Of a DNA stretch of 42,912 bases, positions 8,559 to 15,281 are shown in pieces (position 1 is the stretch's first letter; each line of letters starts with the position of its first letter). Origin of the DNA: Fervidifonticultor_A tertius (GTDB lineage: Bacteria > Sysuimicrobiota > Sysuimicrobiia > Sysuimicrobiales > Humicultoraceae); assembly GCA_031459235.1 (NCBI GenBank), contig JAVKIY010000019.1, positions 1 to 42,912 of the forward strand, read 5' to 3'. The position numbers were made by a program, and so were the translations under genes. The notes under the pieces are model-generated. The model worked only from the letters and a program-made list of their open reading frames with translations, made no database searches and was not told where the DNA came from.

Positions 8559-8574
8559 ATCCCCCCGGGGGGAT
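8559..8574 (+). promoter_or_regulatory. CsoR-type operator upstream of the PIG-L-like gene
   Basis: ATCCCCCCGGGGGGAT is a perfect 16-base palindrome of the C-tract/G-tract kind bound by CsoR repressors. It lies just downstream of the predicted start site of the rightward promoter and 22 bases before the GTG start, so CsoR bound here would block transcription until Cu(I) releases it. The csoR gene itself is adjacent and divergent. Confidence 0.75.
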
Positions 8575-8595
8575 CCGAGGGGACGAGGAGGCCGC

Positions 8596-9354
8596 GTGAG
8601 CCAGACGCCGTCCGCCGGCACCCTGCTGGTCCTGGCGACGTACGGGCTGGAGATCGTCGAGGTCGGCGGCACGGTCGCACGGCACGTGCGCGCAGGGGGC
8701 CGGGCGCACGCCACGGTCACCCTCGCCCGGCCCGAGGCGCGGGACCAGATCGCCCGGGCCGCGGCGCTGCTGGGCGCGACCGTCCAGTTCATGGACTTCG
8801 CGATCGGCACGGTCGCGCCCGACGTCGAGTCGAAGCTCCGGTTCATCCGGGTGATCCGCCAGGTGCGGCCCGACGTCGTGGTCACACAGGATCCGGAGCA
8901 CGCCTTCGGGGACCTCGACCCGGACCGGCGCCAGGCGATGATCCTCTACCTGGAGGCGCTGGCACTCGCCGGCCGCGAGTTCGCGCCGGAGCGGCTCGCG
9001 GATCTCCCACCGCACCCGATCCCGACCGTCTACTACATGACCCCTGACCGGCCGAACTGCGTGGTGGACATCACGGAGACCGTCGGGGTCAAAGAACGCG
9101 CCCTCGCCGAGCTGAGCAGCCAGCACGCCTTCAGTGCTCGGATGATGCGCCGGCGGCTGCCGGGGGCGTTGCTGGCCTCGCTGGCGGGTGTCCCCGCCGG
9201 TGCGGACGACGAGGCGCTGGGCCTGGCGCTCCACCGGCAGATGGACCGGGCGCTGCACCTCTACCACGGGCTGATGAGTCACTCGGCCCGGGCGGTGCTC
9301 GCGGAGCCGTTCCGGCGCGAGGGCGTCTTCACGCTGTCCCACCTGGTCCCCTAG
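8596..9354 (+). CDS. PIG-L/LmbE-fold protein lacking the catalytic and zinc residues
   Basis: This 252-residue protein has the outline of a PIG-L N-acetylglucosaminyl deacetylase. The first strand and loop read LLVLATYGLEIVEVGGT, where the family has AHPDDE then GGT. The second metal motif reads TQDPEHAFGDLDPDRRQA, where the family has THDP then HPDHRA. Thus the zinc His and Asp, the catalytic Asp and the second zinc His are replaced by Thr, Leu, Gly and Arg, while the flanking pattern is kept. It cannot be a normal zinc deacetylase and is probably a pseudoenzyme or binds something else. GTG at 8596 follows GAGGAGG. A CsoR-type operator just upstream suggests copper induction. Two intact PIG-L proteins exist elsewhere in this window. 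Confidence 0.75.
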   Translation: MSQTPSAGTLLVLATYGLEIVEVGGTVARHVRAGGRAHATVTLARPEARDQIARAAALLGATVQFMDFAIGTVAPDVESKLRFIRVIRQVRPDVVVTQDPEHAFGDLDPDRRQAMILYLEALALAGREFAPERLADLPPHPIPTVYYMTPDRPNCVVDITETVGVKERALAELSSQHAFSARMMRRRLPGALLASLAGVPAGADDEALGLALHRQMDRALHLYHGLMSHSARAVLAEPFRREGVFTLSHLVP

Positions 9355-9416
9355 CGCAGGGCGCGAGGGCACCGGGGCGAAGAACGAGACGACCACACGC
9401 CTGCGGAGGTGACGCG

Positions 9417-11021
9417 ATGCGGAGGGGAGTGGGGCTGCTGCTGGTCTGCGCCCTCGCCATGGGCGGGGCGCCGCCTGCCGCCGGGCAACCGACCTCGCAG
9501 CCGTCCGCGCTGCGGATGGCGATCACGCGCGACGAGGGCGCGCTCAATCCCTACACGTACCAGACCGGGTATCCCGGTTGGAACCTGATGACGCTGATCT
9601 ACGAGCCGCTGTTCACCCCCGACGCCGACAACATCCCCCAGCCCTGGCTCGTCCGGCAGTACACGGTCAGCCAGGACGGCCGGACCTGGACGTTCGCGCT
9701 GCATCCCAACATTCGGTGGCACGACGGGCGGCCGTTCACCGCGGACGACGTGCGATTCACCTACGAGTACGTCCGGCGAAACCCGCACTCGCGCTGGACC
9801 GGGCAGGTACGGACCATCGAGAGCATCGAGACATCGGGCCCGACCGGGCTGACCATTCGGTTGAACGCGCCCTCCAGCGGGTTCGCGGCGCAGCCGCTCG
9901 CCGACCTGCCCATCCTGCCGCGCCACATCTGGGAGAACGTCGCCAACCCCCGACAGTTCAACGACGTCGTGGGCAGCGGGCCCTACCGGCTCGCGGAGAT
10001 GCGCGACGGGCAGTTCTACCGGCTTGTGGCCAACGACCAATACTTCGCCGGCCGCCCGAAGGTGCGGGAGCTCGTGCTCCCGATCATCCGTGATGCCACG
10101 GTCACGTTCACCGCGCTGCGGGCCGGCGAGATCGACACCACCGTCCGGCCGCTCGCGCCCGAGGTGGTCGCCGAGTTCGAGCGGGCCGCCGGCATGCGCG
10201 TGGCGCGCGGCGCCGGCTACGCCAGCACCATCCTCCAGTTCAACGCCGAACACCCGGTGCTCCGCGAGCCGAAGCTCCGGGTGGCCATCGCTAATGCGAT
10301 CAACACGCGGCTCATGGTGCGGCTGCTGCTGCTCGGCTACGGCGTGGTCGGCAGCCCCGGCTACATCCATCCCAGCTCGCCGTTCTACAACCCCGCGGTG
10401 ACGTTCACGGCCAGCAAGTCGAGGGCCGTGCAGCTCCTCAACGAGCTCAACTACGTCGACCGCAACGGCGACGGCATCCGCGACCTGCCCGACGGCGCGG
10501 CGCTGCGGTTCACCCTGCTGACGCTTGCCGGCAACCCGGTGCGCATCCGCGGTGCCGACCTGATCCGCTCCTGGCTGCGCGACGTCGGCATCGACGTGCG
10601 GGTGGTCGCCCAGGAGGACGCGTCGATCATCGCGCAGGTGTGGCCCGACTTCGACGTGTGCAAGGGCCGCCGGTTCGACATGGCGGTGTTCGGCTGGTCC
10701 GCGCCGGTGATGAACCGCACCACGGCGCTGCGCGACCTGTTCCACTCCGACTGCCGGCAGGGCACCATCAATATCGGCGGGTACCGCAACCCGACGCTCG
10801 ACCGGCTGGGGGCCGACCTGGCCGCGGCGGTGGACCCCGCGCGCCAGAAACAGATACTCTTCGAGATGCAGAAGATCGTCGCAGCGGACCTACCGGTTCA
10901 CACCCTGTTCTACCAGGACGGCATCTACGCGTACCGGCCCGACCGGCACGCCGCGTGGGTGTACCAGAAGGGCCAGGGGATCGTGAACAAGCTGTCGTTC
11001 ATCGACCCGCCCCGGCGTTAG
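9417..11021 (+). CDS. ABC transporter substrate-binding protein, family 5 (peptide/nickel type)
   Basis: This 534-residue exported protein has a signal peptide (MRRGVGLLLVCALAMGGAPPAAG). The SBP_bac_5 fold shows the usual markers: LNPYTYQTGY, LIYEPLFTPD, LVRQYTVSQDGRTWTFALHPNIRWHDG (the family signature region), FTADDVRFTYEYV, GSGPYRLAEM and ALRAGEID. Relatives bind peptides, nickel chelates or other small ligands, and the sequence alone does not tell which. ATG at 9417 is preceded by GGAGG. Two permease genes follow immediately and form the rest of the importer. The position between CsoR-type operators invites, but does not prove, a link to metal chelates. Confidence 0.92.
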   Translation: MRRGVGLLLVCALAMGGAPPAAGQPTSQPSALRMAITRDEGALNPYTYQTGYPGWNLMTLIYEPLFTPDADNIPQPWLVRQYTVSQDGRTWTFALHPNIRWHDGRPFTADDVRFTYEYVRRNPHSRWTGQVRTIESIETSGPTGLTIRLNAPSSGFAAQPLADLPILPRHIWENVANPRQFNDVVGSGPYRLAEMRDGQFYRLVANDQYFAGRPKVRELVLPIIRDATVTFTALRAGEIDTTVRPLAPEVVAEFERAAGMRVARGAGYASTILQFNAEHPVLREPKLRVAIANAINTRLMVRLLLLGYGVVGSPGYIHPSSPFYNPAVTFTASKSRAVQLLNELNYVDRNGDGIRDLPDGAALRFTLLTLAGNPVRIRGADLIRSWLRDVGIDVRVVAQEDASIIAQVWPDFDVCKGRRFDMAVFGWSAPVMNRTTALRDLFHSDCRQGTINIGGYRNPTLDRLGADLAAAVDPARQKQILFEMQKIVAADLPVHTLFYQDGIYAYRPDRHAAWVYQKGQGIVNKLSFIDPPRR

Positions 11022-11048
11022 GCACCCCGGAGGGAAGCCGCGCGACCC

Positions 11049-12020
11049 GTGTGGCGGTTCGTCGCAGGACGTGGGGCGCAGTATCTTCTCGTCCTGTGCC
11101 TGACCGTGATCCTTAACTTCGGGCTGCCGCGCATGATGCCCGGCAGCCCGATGGTCTTCCTGGCCGGCGAAGACGTCGGGTTTCTTACACCCGAGCAACG
11201 TGCGCAGCTCTACGCCCTCTACGGGCTCGACCAGCCGCAGTGGCGGCAGTTCGTGACCTACGTCGGGAATTTGGCCCGCGGCCAGCTCGGCTATTCGTTC
11301 CAGCGCGGGCGCCCGATCGGCGAGATCGTCCGCGAGCGGTTGCCGTGGACGCTCGGCCTGGTGGGGACCTCCCTGGTGCTGGCCACGTTCCTGGGCGTGG
11401 CGCTCGGCGCCGTCTCCGCCTGGCGGCGCGGCTCGGCGCTGGACCTCGGCACGCTCGGCGTCGCCATGTTCTTCGAGTCGGTGCCGTCGTTCTGGCTGGG
11501 GATGATCTTCATCGCCGTCTTCGCCGCCCACCTGGGGTGGTTTCCCATCTTCGGCGCGGGCACGGCCGGCGCGGCGTTCGAGGGCTGGGGGCTGGTGGTC
11601 GACCGCGCGCGCCACCTGGCGCTGCCGCTCGCCACGCTCACCCTCATCACGGTGCCCGGCATGCTGCTCATCATGCGGTATGCCATGCTCGGGGTGCTCG
11701 GCGAGCAGTACATCGCGACCGCGCGCGCCAAGGGCGTCCCGGAGGGCCGCGTGCTGCGCCGCCACGCGGTGCGCAACGCGCTGTTGCCGGTCGCCACCGT
11801 CTTCATGCTCAACCTGGGGTTCGTGGTGAGCGGCGCGACGGTCGTCGAGACGGTCTTCTCGTACCCCGGGCTGGGCCGCCTCCTCTACGAGGCGGTCCTC
11901 AACCGCGACTACCCGGTGCTCCAGAGCACGTTCTTCATCATCACCGTCAGCGTGATCGCCGCCAACGTGGCCGCCGACCTGCTCTACCCGCTGATCGACC
12001 CGCGGGTGCGGCGGCGGTGA
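11049..12020 (+). CDS. ABC transporter permease, DppB/OppB type
   Basis: This 323-residue inner-membrane permease has six predicted helices. The N-terminal helix is followed by MPGSPM and DQPQWRQFVTYVGNLARGQLGYSFQRGRPI, the standard opening of DppB/OppB. The ATPase-coupling EAA loop is QYIATARAKGVPEGRVLRRHAVRNALLPV. It starts at GTG 11049, shortly after the binding-protein gene. Its TGA stop overlaps the next permease start (GTGA). Confidence 0.93.
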   Translation: MWRFVAGRGAQYLLVLCLTVILNFGLPRMMPGSPMVFLAGEDVGFLTPEQRAQLYALYGLDQPQWRQFVTYVGNLARGQLGYSFQRGRPIGEIVRERLPWTLGLVGTSLVLATFLGVALGAVSAWRRGSALDLGTLGVAMFFESVPSFWLGMIFIAVFAAHLGWFPIFGAGTAGAAFEGWGLVVDRARHLALPLATLTLITVPGMLLIMRYAMLGVLGEQYIATARAKGVPEGRVLRRHAVRNALLPVATVFMLNLGFVVSGATVVETVFSYPGLGRLLYEAVLNRDYPVLQSTFFIITVSVIAANVAADLLYPLIDPRVRRR

Positions 12021-12895
12021 GCACGCTCGCGGCGGCGGCCGGACTCCCGGCCGTCCGACGCCGGCCGGCGCTCGGGGCCGCCGGGTGGGCCGGGGTGCTC
12101 GTGCTGGCGGCGCTCGTCGTGATGGCGCTCTTCGCGCCCTCGCTCAGTCCCCACGACCCGGAGGAAACGGTCGGCGATCCGTTCCAGCCGCCCAGCCGCG
12201 CGCACTGGCTGGGGACCAACGACATCGGCCAGGACATCGCGAGCGAGCTCATCCACGGCGCCCGCATCTCGCTGACGATTGGTTTCCTCGCCGCGGCGAT
12301 CGCGGTCGGCATCGGCACGGCCGTCGGCGTGGTCGCCGGCTACTTCGGCGGGTGGACCGAGGCGACGCTGATGCGGGCCGTGGACCTGGTGCTGGTGGTG
12401 CCGTTCCTGCCGCTCATGATCCTGCTGGCCGCCTACCTGGGACCCAGCTTCTGGAACATCATCATCGTCATCGGCGCGCTCGTCTGGGCGCGGCCCGCGC
12501 GTGTGATCCGCGCGCAGGTGCTCGCGGTCAAGGCGCTGGACTACGTCGAGGCGGCCTGCGCCATCGGATGCCGGCACGGCCGGGTTATCGTCCGCCACAT
12601 CCTGCCCTCGGTGCTCCCGCTGGCGCTGGCGCAGTTCATCCTGGCGGCCAGTAACGCGATCCTCATCGAGGCGTCGCTCTCCTTTCTGGGCCTGGGCGAC
12701 CCCACGGCCAAGAGCTGGGGCACGGTGCTCTACTACGCGCAGGCGCGTAACGCGTTCCTCAGCGGCGCGTGGGTCTGGTGGGTGATTCCGCCGGGGGTGC
12801 TGATCACGGCGGCGACGCTCGGGTTCGCCTTCACGGGGTTCGCGCTCGAAGAGGTCCTCAACCCGCGGATGCGGGGTCGGCGCGGCGCGGGGTAG
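12017..12895 (+). CDS. ABC transporter permease, DppC/OppC type
   Basis: This 292-residue permease is the partner of the preceding gene. An N-terminal helix leads to FAPSLSPHDP and HWLGTNDIGQDIASELIHGARISL, which are DppC/OppC hallmarks. The EAA loop is YVEAACAIGCRHGRVIVRHILPSVLPL. It begins at GTG 12017 inside the preceding stop codon (GTGA), so translation is coupled. No ATPase subunit (DppD/F type) follows; the next genes are copper-related. The ATPases must be encoded elsewhere or shared with another importer. Confidence 0.93.
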   Translation: MSTLAAAAGLPAVRRRPALGAAGWAGVLVLAALVVMALFAPSLSPHDPEETVGDPFQPPSRAHWLGTNDIGQDIASELIHGARISLTIGFLAAAIAVGIGTAVGVVAGYFGGWTEATLMRAVDLVLVVPFLPLMILLAAYLGPSFWNIIIVIGALVWARPARVIRAQVLAVKALDYVEAACAIGCRHGRVIVRHILPSVLPLALAQFILAASNAILIEASLSFLGLGDPTAKSWGTVLYYAQARNAFLSGAWVWWVIPPGVLITAATLGFAFTGFALEEVLNPRMRGRRGAG

Positions 12896-12919
12896 AGGCG
12901 GCGCCGGGCGGTCGGCGGT

Positions 12920-12948
12920 TTGACACCGCACCCCCCTACGGGTACGAT
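12920..12948 (+). promoter_or_regulatory. Sigma-70-type promoter of the His-rich protein / P-type ATPase operon
   Basis: A consensus TTGACA (12920-12925) and TACGAT (12943-12948) are separated by exactly 17 bases. Its spacer contains one CsoR-like box and a second follows the expected start site near 12955. The 5' leader would be about 60 bases and ends in a good CGGAGG site before the ATG at 13017. Confidence 0.75.
12930..12945 (-). promoter_or_regulatory. CsoR-like box within the promoter spacer
   Basis: On the minus strand this reads TACCCGTAGGGGGGTG starting near 12944, close to the Bacillus CsoR pattern TACCC-TAC-GGGGGTA. It lies between the -35 and -10, so occupancy would block RNA polymerase. 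Its centre is about 28 bases from the better palindrome at 12956-12974. Confidence 0.5.
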
Positions 12949-12955
12949 GGAAGTG

Positions 12956-12974
12956 TATCCCCCCAGGGGGGATA
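12956..12974 (+). promoter_or_regulatory. CsoR-type operator (19-base palindrome)
   Basis: TATCCCCCC-A-GGGGGGATA is a perfect inverted repeat around a central A. It contains the same half-site as the palindrome at 8559-8574 (ATCCCCCC). It starts eight bases after the -10 hexamer, on top of the expected start site, a repressor position. Two matched copies 4.4 kb apart argue for a real CsoR regulon. Confidence 0.8.
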
Positions 12975-13016
12975 TGGCCGGCGACGGTGCCGTGCCGCGC
13001 GCTTCGGAGGTGCCCG

Positions 13017-13178
13017 ATGCACGAGGGTGACCACAGCATCCTCGACCACGATCACGATCATGCGCACCCGCACCCGCAGGCGCCCGCCACGGCGCGCCGG
13101 CCCTCCGGCAGTCGCATGCTGGCCGGCCTGATCGTGGCCGCGGCCGTGGTCGCCTTCCTGGTCTGGCGGTTCCTGTAG
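13017..13178 (+). CDS. His-rich single-pass membrane miniprotein
   Basis: This 53-residue protein has an acidic/His N-terminus (HEGDH, then DHDHDHAHPHP) followed by a basic stretch and a C-terminal membrane helix (about residues 34-52) ending FLVWRFL. The HDH pattern would bind Cu, Ni or Zn ions. ATG at 13017 has an ideal CGGAGG site. It is the first gene after a promoter bearing two CsoR-type boxes and is followed by a heavy-metal P-type ATPase, so it may be a small copper donor or ATPase accessory. I do not know a named family for it. Confidence 0.8.
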   Translation: MHEGDHSILDHDHDHAHPHPQAPATARRPSGSRMLAGLIVAAAVVAFLVWRFL

Positions 13179-13205
13179 ACCCGGCCCGGCGAGCAGGAGG
13201 TTCCG

Positions 13206-13259
13206 GTGGACGAGCGGTACAGGCACGTGCGCGTGACCTGGAGGCGGCGGGCGTCGTGA
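13206..13259 (+). CDS. Possible 17-residue leader peptide coupled to the P-type ATPase
   Basis: A GTG at 13206, six bases after AGGAGG, opens the short frame VDERYRHVRVTWRRRAS and stops at TGA 13257-13259. That stop overlaps the GTG start of the ATPase at 13256 (GTGA). The strong ribosome site and exact overlap suggest that translating this peptide delivers ribosomes to the ATPase start, whose own GGAGG is further away. It could also be a chance short frame. Confidence 0.4.
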   Translation: MDERYRHVRVTWRRRAS

Positions 13260-15160
13260 GGGTGGCCGGGCCGGTTCTCTGGTACGGTCTGTGGCGCCGC
13301 GGGCTGCTCCCGGGCGGTCTGCTCGCGCTCATCCTGCTCGCGCTGGTCCCCGGGCTGAGCGAGTGGGCCGGGTTCGACGTCGCCGTGATCCCGATGCTGC
13401 TCGGCGGCATCGCCATCGGCTACCCCACGTTCGTCACCATGATCGAGCGCCGGCGCGTGACCGCCGGGACCCTCGTGGTCATCGCCATCGCGGGCTCGGC
13501 GTACCTGGGCGAGTACCTGGCCGCGGCCGTGGTGGCGTTCATGATGCTCGCCGGCGAGTTCCTCGAGGAGCTGACGCTCCAGCGCACGCGCAACGCGGTC
13601 CGCGAGCTCGTGCGCCTGACCCCGGAGGTGGCCACGGTCGAGCGCGGCGGCGCCTGGGTGGACGTGCCGCTGCGCGAGCTGCGGCCCGGCGACCGTGTCC
13701 TGGTGCGCGCGGGCCAGCGCGTGCCCGCCGACGGCGAGGTGCTCTCGGGAGAGGCCTCGCTCAACGAGGCCTCGATCACCGGCGAGTCGATGCCCGTGGA
13801 CAAGGCCGCCGGCGCGAAGGTCTTCGCGGGCACGACGAGCCAGGCCGGCGCGCTGGTGGTCCGCGTCGACCGCGTCGGGGGCGAGACCACGCTCGGCCGG
13901 ATCATCCAGATCGTACGCGCCGCGCAAGAGCAGAAAGGGGCGACCCAGAAGGTCGCCGACCGGTTTGCGACGTTCTTTGCGCCGGTCATCCTCTCGATCG
14001 GCGCCGGAGTCTGGCTGCTCACGCACGACCTGCTCCGCGTGATGGCGGTGTTCGTCATCGCGTGCCCCTGCGCGCTCGTGCTGGCCACGCCCACCGCGGT
14101 CGTGGCCAGCGTGGGCAACGCGGCGCGCCGCGGCGGCCTGATCAAGGGCGGCGTGACGCTGGAGGCCGCCGGCCGCGTGACCGCGGTGGCTTTCGACAAG
14201 ACGGGGACCCTCACGCTGGGCCGGCCCGCGGTCGTGGCGGTCGAGGCGCTCGGCCCGCGGTCCGCCCGCCAGGTCCTGGAGGTGGCCGCGGTGGCCGAGG
14301 TGCGCTCCGAGCACCCGTTGGGCCGGGCCATCGTCGAGCACGCGCGCGCCGAGGGCCTGGTGCCCGGTGATCCTGAGCGGTTCGCCATGGCGTTCGGCCG
14401 CGGTGTGGAGGCGACGTGGAACGGCCGGCGCCTCGAGGTTGGCAACGCCCGGATCCTGCCCGACGGCGATCCGGCGGCCGAGCGGCTCGCGGCGCAGGAG
14501 CGTCTGGGCCGCACCGCGCTCGCCGTGCGCGTGGACGGCGAGTCGTGGGGCGTCGTCGCGCTCGCCGACGCGATCCGGCCCACGGCGCGCGAGGCCGTCG
14601 CGCGGCTGCGCGCGCTCGGCATCCACCGCCTGGTCATGCTGACCGGCGACCACGAGGTGACCGCCCGGGCCATCGCCGCCGAGGTGGGCATCACCGACGT
14701 GCGGGCAGGGCTGCTACCCGAGCAGAAGCTCGACGTGATCCGCTCGCTGCGGGCCGCCGGCGAGGTCGTCGCCATGGTGGGCGACGGCGTCAACGACGCG
14801 CCGGCGCTGGTGCTCGCCGACGTCGGCGTGGCCATGGGCGCCGCCGGGACCGACGTGGCCCTGGAGTCGGCCTCGATCGCGTTGATGGGCGACGACCTGC
14901 TGCTGATGCCCGAGGTCTTCGCGCTCGCGCGCCGGGCGCTGGGGATCATCAGGCAGAACATCTGGGGCTTCGCCGTCGCGGTGAACGTGGCGGGCATCGC
15001 GCTGGCCTCCAGCGGCCTGCTCTCCCCGATCGGGGCGGCGGTGGTGCACAACGTGGCGTCGCTCTTCGTCGTCGCGAACTCCGGGCGCCTGCTCACGTTC
15101 CGCGCCGCCCGCCCGCCGCGCGCCCCGCGCGCCGCGACCGTGCTGCAGCCCTCCGCCTGA
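13256..15160 (+). CDS. Heavy-metal P1B-type ATPase (probably copper export)
   Basis: This 634-residue metal pump has the membrane metal site CPC (FVIACPCALVLATPTA), the phosphorylated Asp in DKTGTLT, the SEHPLG motif, TGES in the actuator domain, MLTGDHEVTA and GDGVNDAPAL. There is no N-terminal HMA domain; the protein begins directly in the membrane helices, so the preceding His-rich miniprotein may stand in for it. The last helices (NIWGFAVAVN and HNVASLFVVANSGRLL) do not match the textbook Cu-ATPase YN and MxxSS pattern exactly, so Zn/Cd is not excluded. CsoR-type operators upstream favour copper. GTG 13256 overlaps the stop of a 17-codon leader. Confidence 0.9.
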   Translation: MRVAGPVLWYGLWRRGLLPGGLLALILLALVPGLSEWAGFDVAVIPMLLGGIAIGYPTFVTMIERRRVTAGTLVVIAIAGSAYLGEYLAAAVVAFMMLAGEFLEELTLQRTRNAVRELVRLTPEVATVERGGAWVDVPLRELRPGDRVLVRAGQRVPADGEVLSGEASLNEASITGESMPVDKAAGAKVFAGTTSQAGALVVRVDRVGGETTLGRIIQIVRAAQEQKGATQKVADRFATFFAPVILSIGAGVWLLTHDLLRVMAVFVIACPCALVLATPTAVVASVGNAARRGGLIKGGVTLEAAGRVTAVAFDKTGTLTLGRPAVVAVEALGPRSARQVLEVAAVAEVRSEHPLGRAIVEHARAEGLVPGDPERFAMAFGRGVEATWNGRRLEVGNARILPDGDPAAERLAAQERLGRTALAVRVDGESWGVVALADAIRPTAREAVARLRALGIHRLVMLTGDHEVTARAIAAEVGITDVRAGLLPEQKLDVIRSLRAAGEVVAMVGDGVNDAPALVLADVGVAMGAAGTDVALESASIALMGDDLLLMPEVFALARRALGIIRQNIWGFAVAVNVAGIALASSGLLSPIGAAVVHNVASLFVVANSGRLLTFRAARPPRAPRAATVLQPSA

Positions 15161-15169
15161 CCGCAGCCG

Positions 15170-15195
15170 CCCCGCCGCTGGCCCGCAGGGCGGGG
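15170..15195 (+). terminator. GC hairpin after the P-type ATPase gene
   Basis: CCCCGCC at 15170-15176 pairs with GGCGGGG at 15189-15195, ten bases after the ATPase stop. There is no T tract, so it is at best an atypical terminator or an mRNA 3' stabiliser separating the ATPase from the next promoter. Confidence 0.35.
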
Positions 15196-15206
15196 AAGCC
15201 CAGCGC

Positions 15207-15236
15207 TTGACAGCCCGCGCCCGAGCCCACCATAAT
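15207..15236 (+). promoter_or_regulatory. Promoter of the multicopper oxidase - ZIP - DtxR operon
   Basis: TTGACA (15207-15212) and CATAAT (15231-15236, five of six consensus) are separated by 18 bases. The expected start is near 15243, inside a strikingly AT-rich stretch that carries the operator-like repeats. Confidence 0.75.
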
Positions 15237-15246
15237 TTATCCCAAA

Positions 15247-15265
15247 CTAAATTAGAATACCCTAA
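15247..15265 (+). promoter_or_regulatory. AT-rich operator candidate, DtxR/MntR-like
   Basis: CTAAATTAG (15247-15255) is a 9-base palindrome. It overlaps TTAGAATACCCTAA (15252-15265), which has the TTAG...CCTAA arms of DtxR-family operators. The site covers the start region of the promoter. The third gene of the operon encodes a DtxR/MntR repressor, so feedback control is the simplest reading. A looser ATACCC...GGGGTGAT pattern overlaps it and could instead be a weak CsoR box. Confidence 0.5.
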
Positions 15266-15281
15266 AACGGGGTGATGGCTC

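Noticed and set aside
13256..15160. Zn/Cd/Co assignment for the P1B ATPase
   Set aside because: The CPC motif alone cannot exclude Zn/Cd, but the CsoR-type operators and copper neighbours favour copper; cobalt-type SPC is absent.
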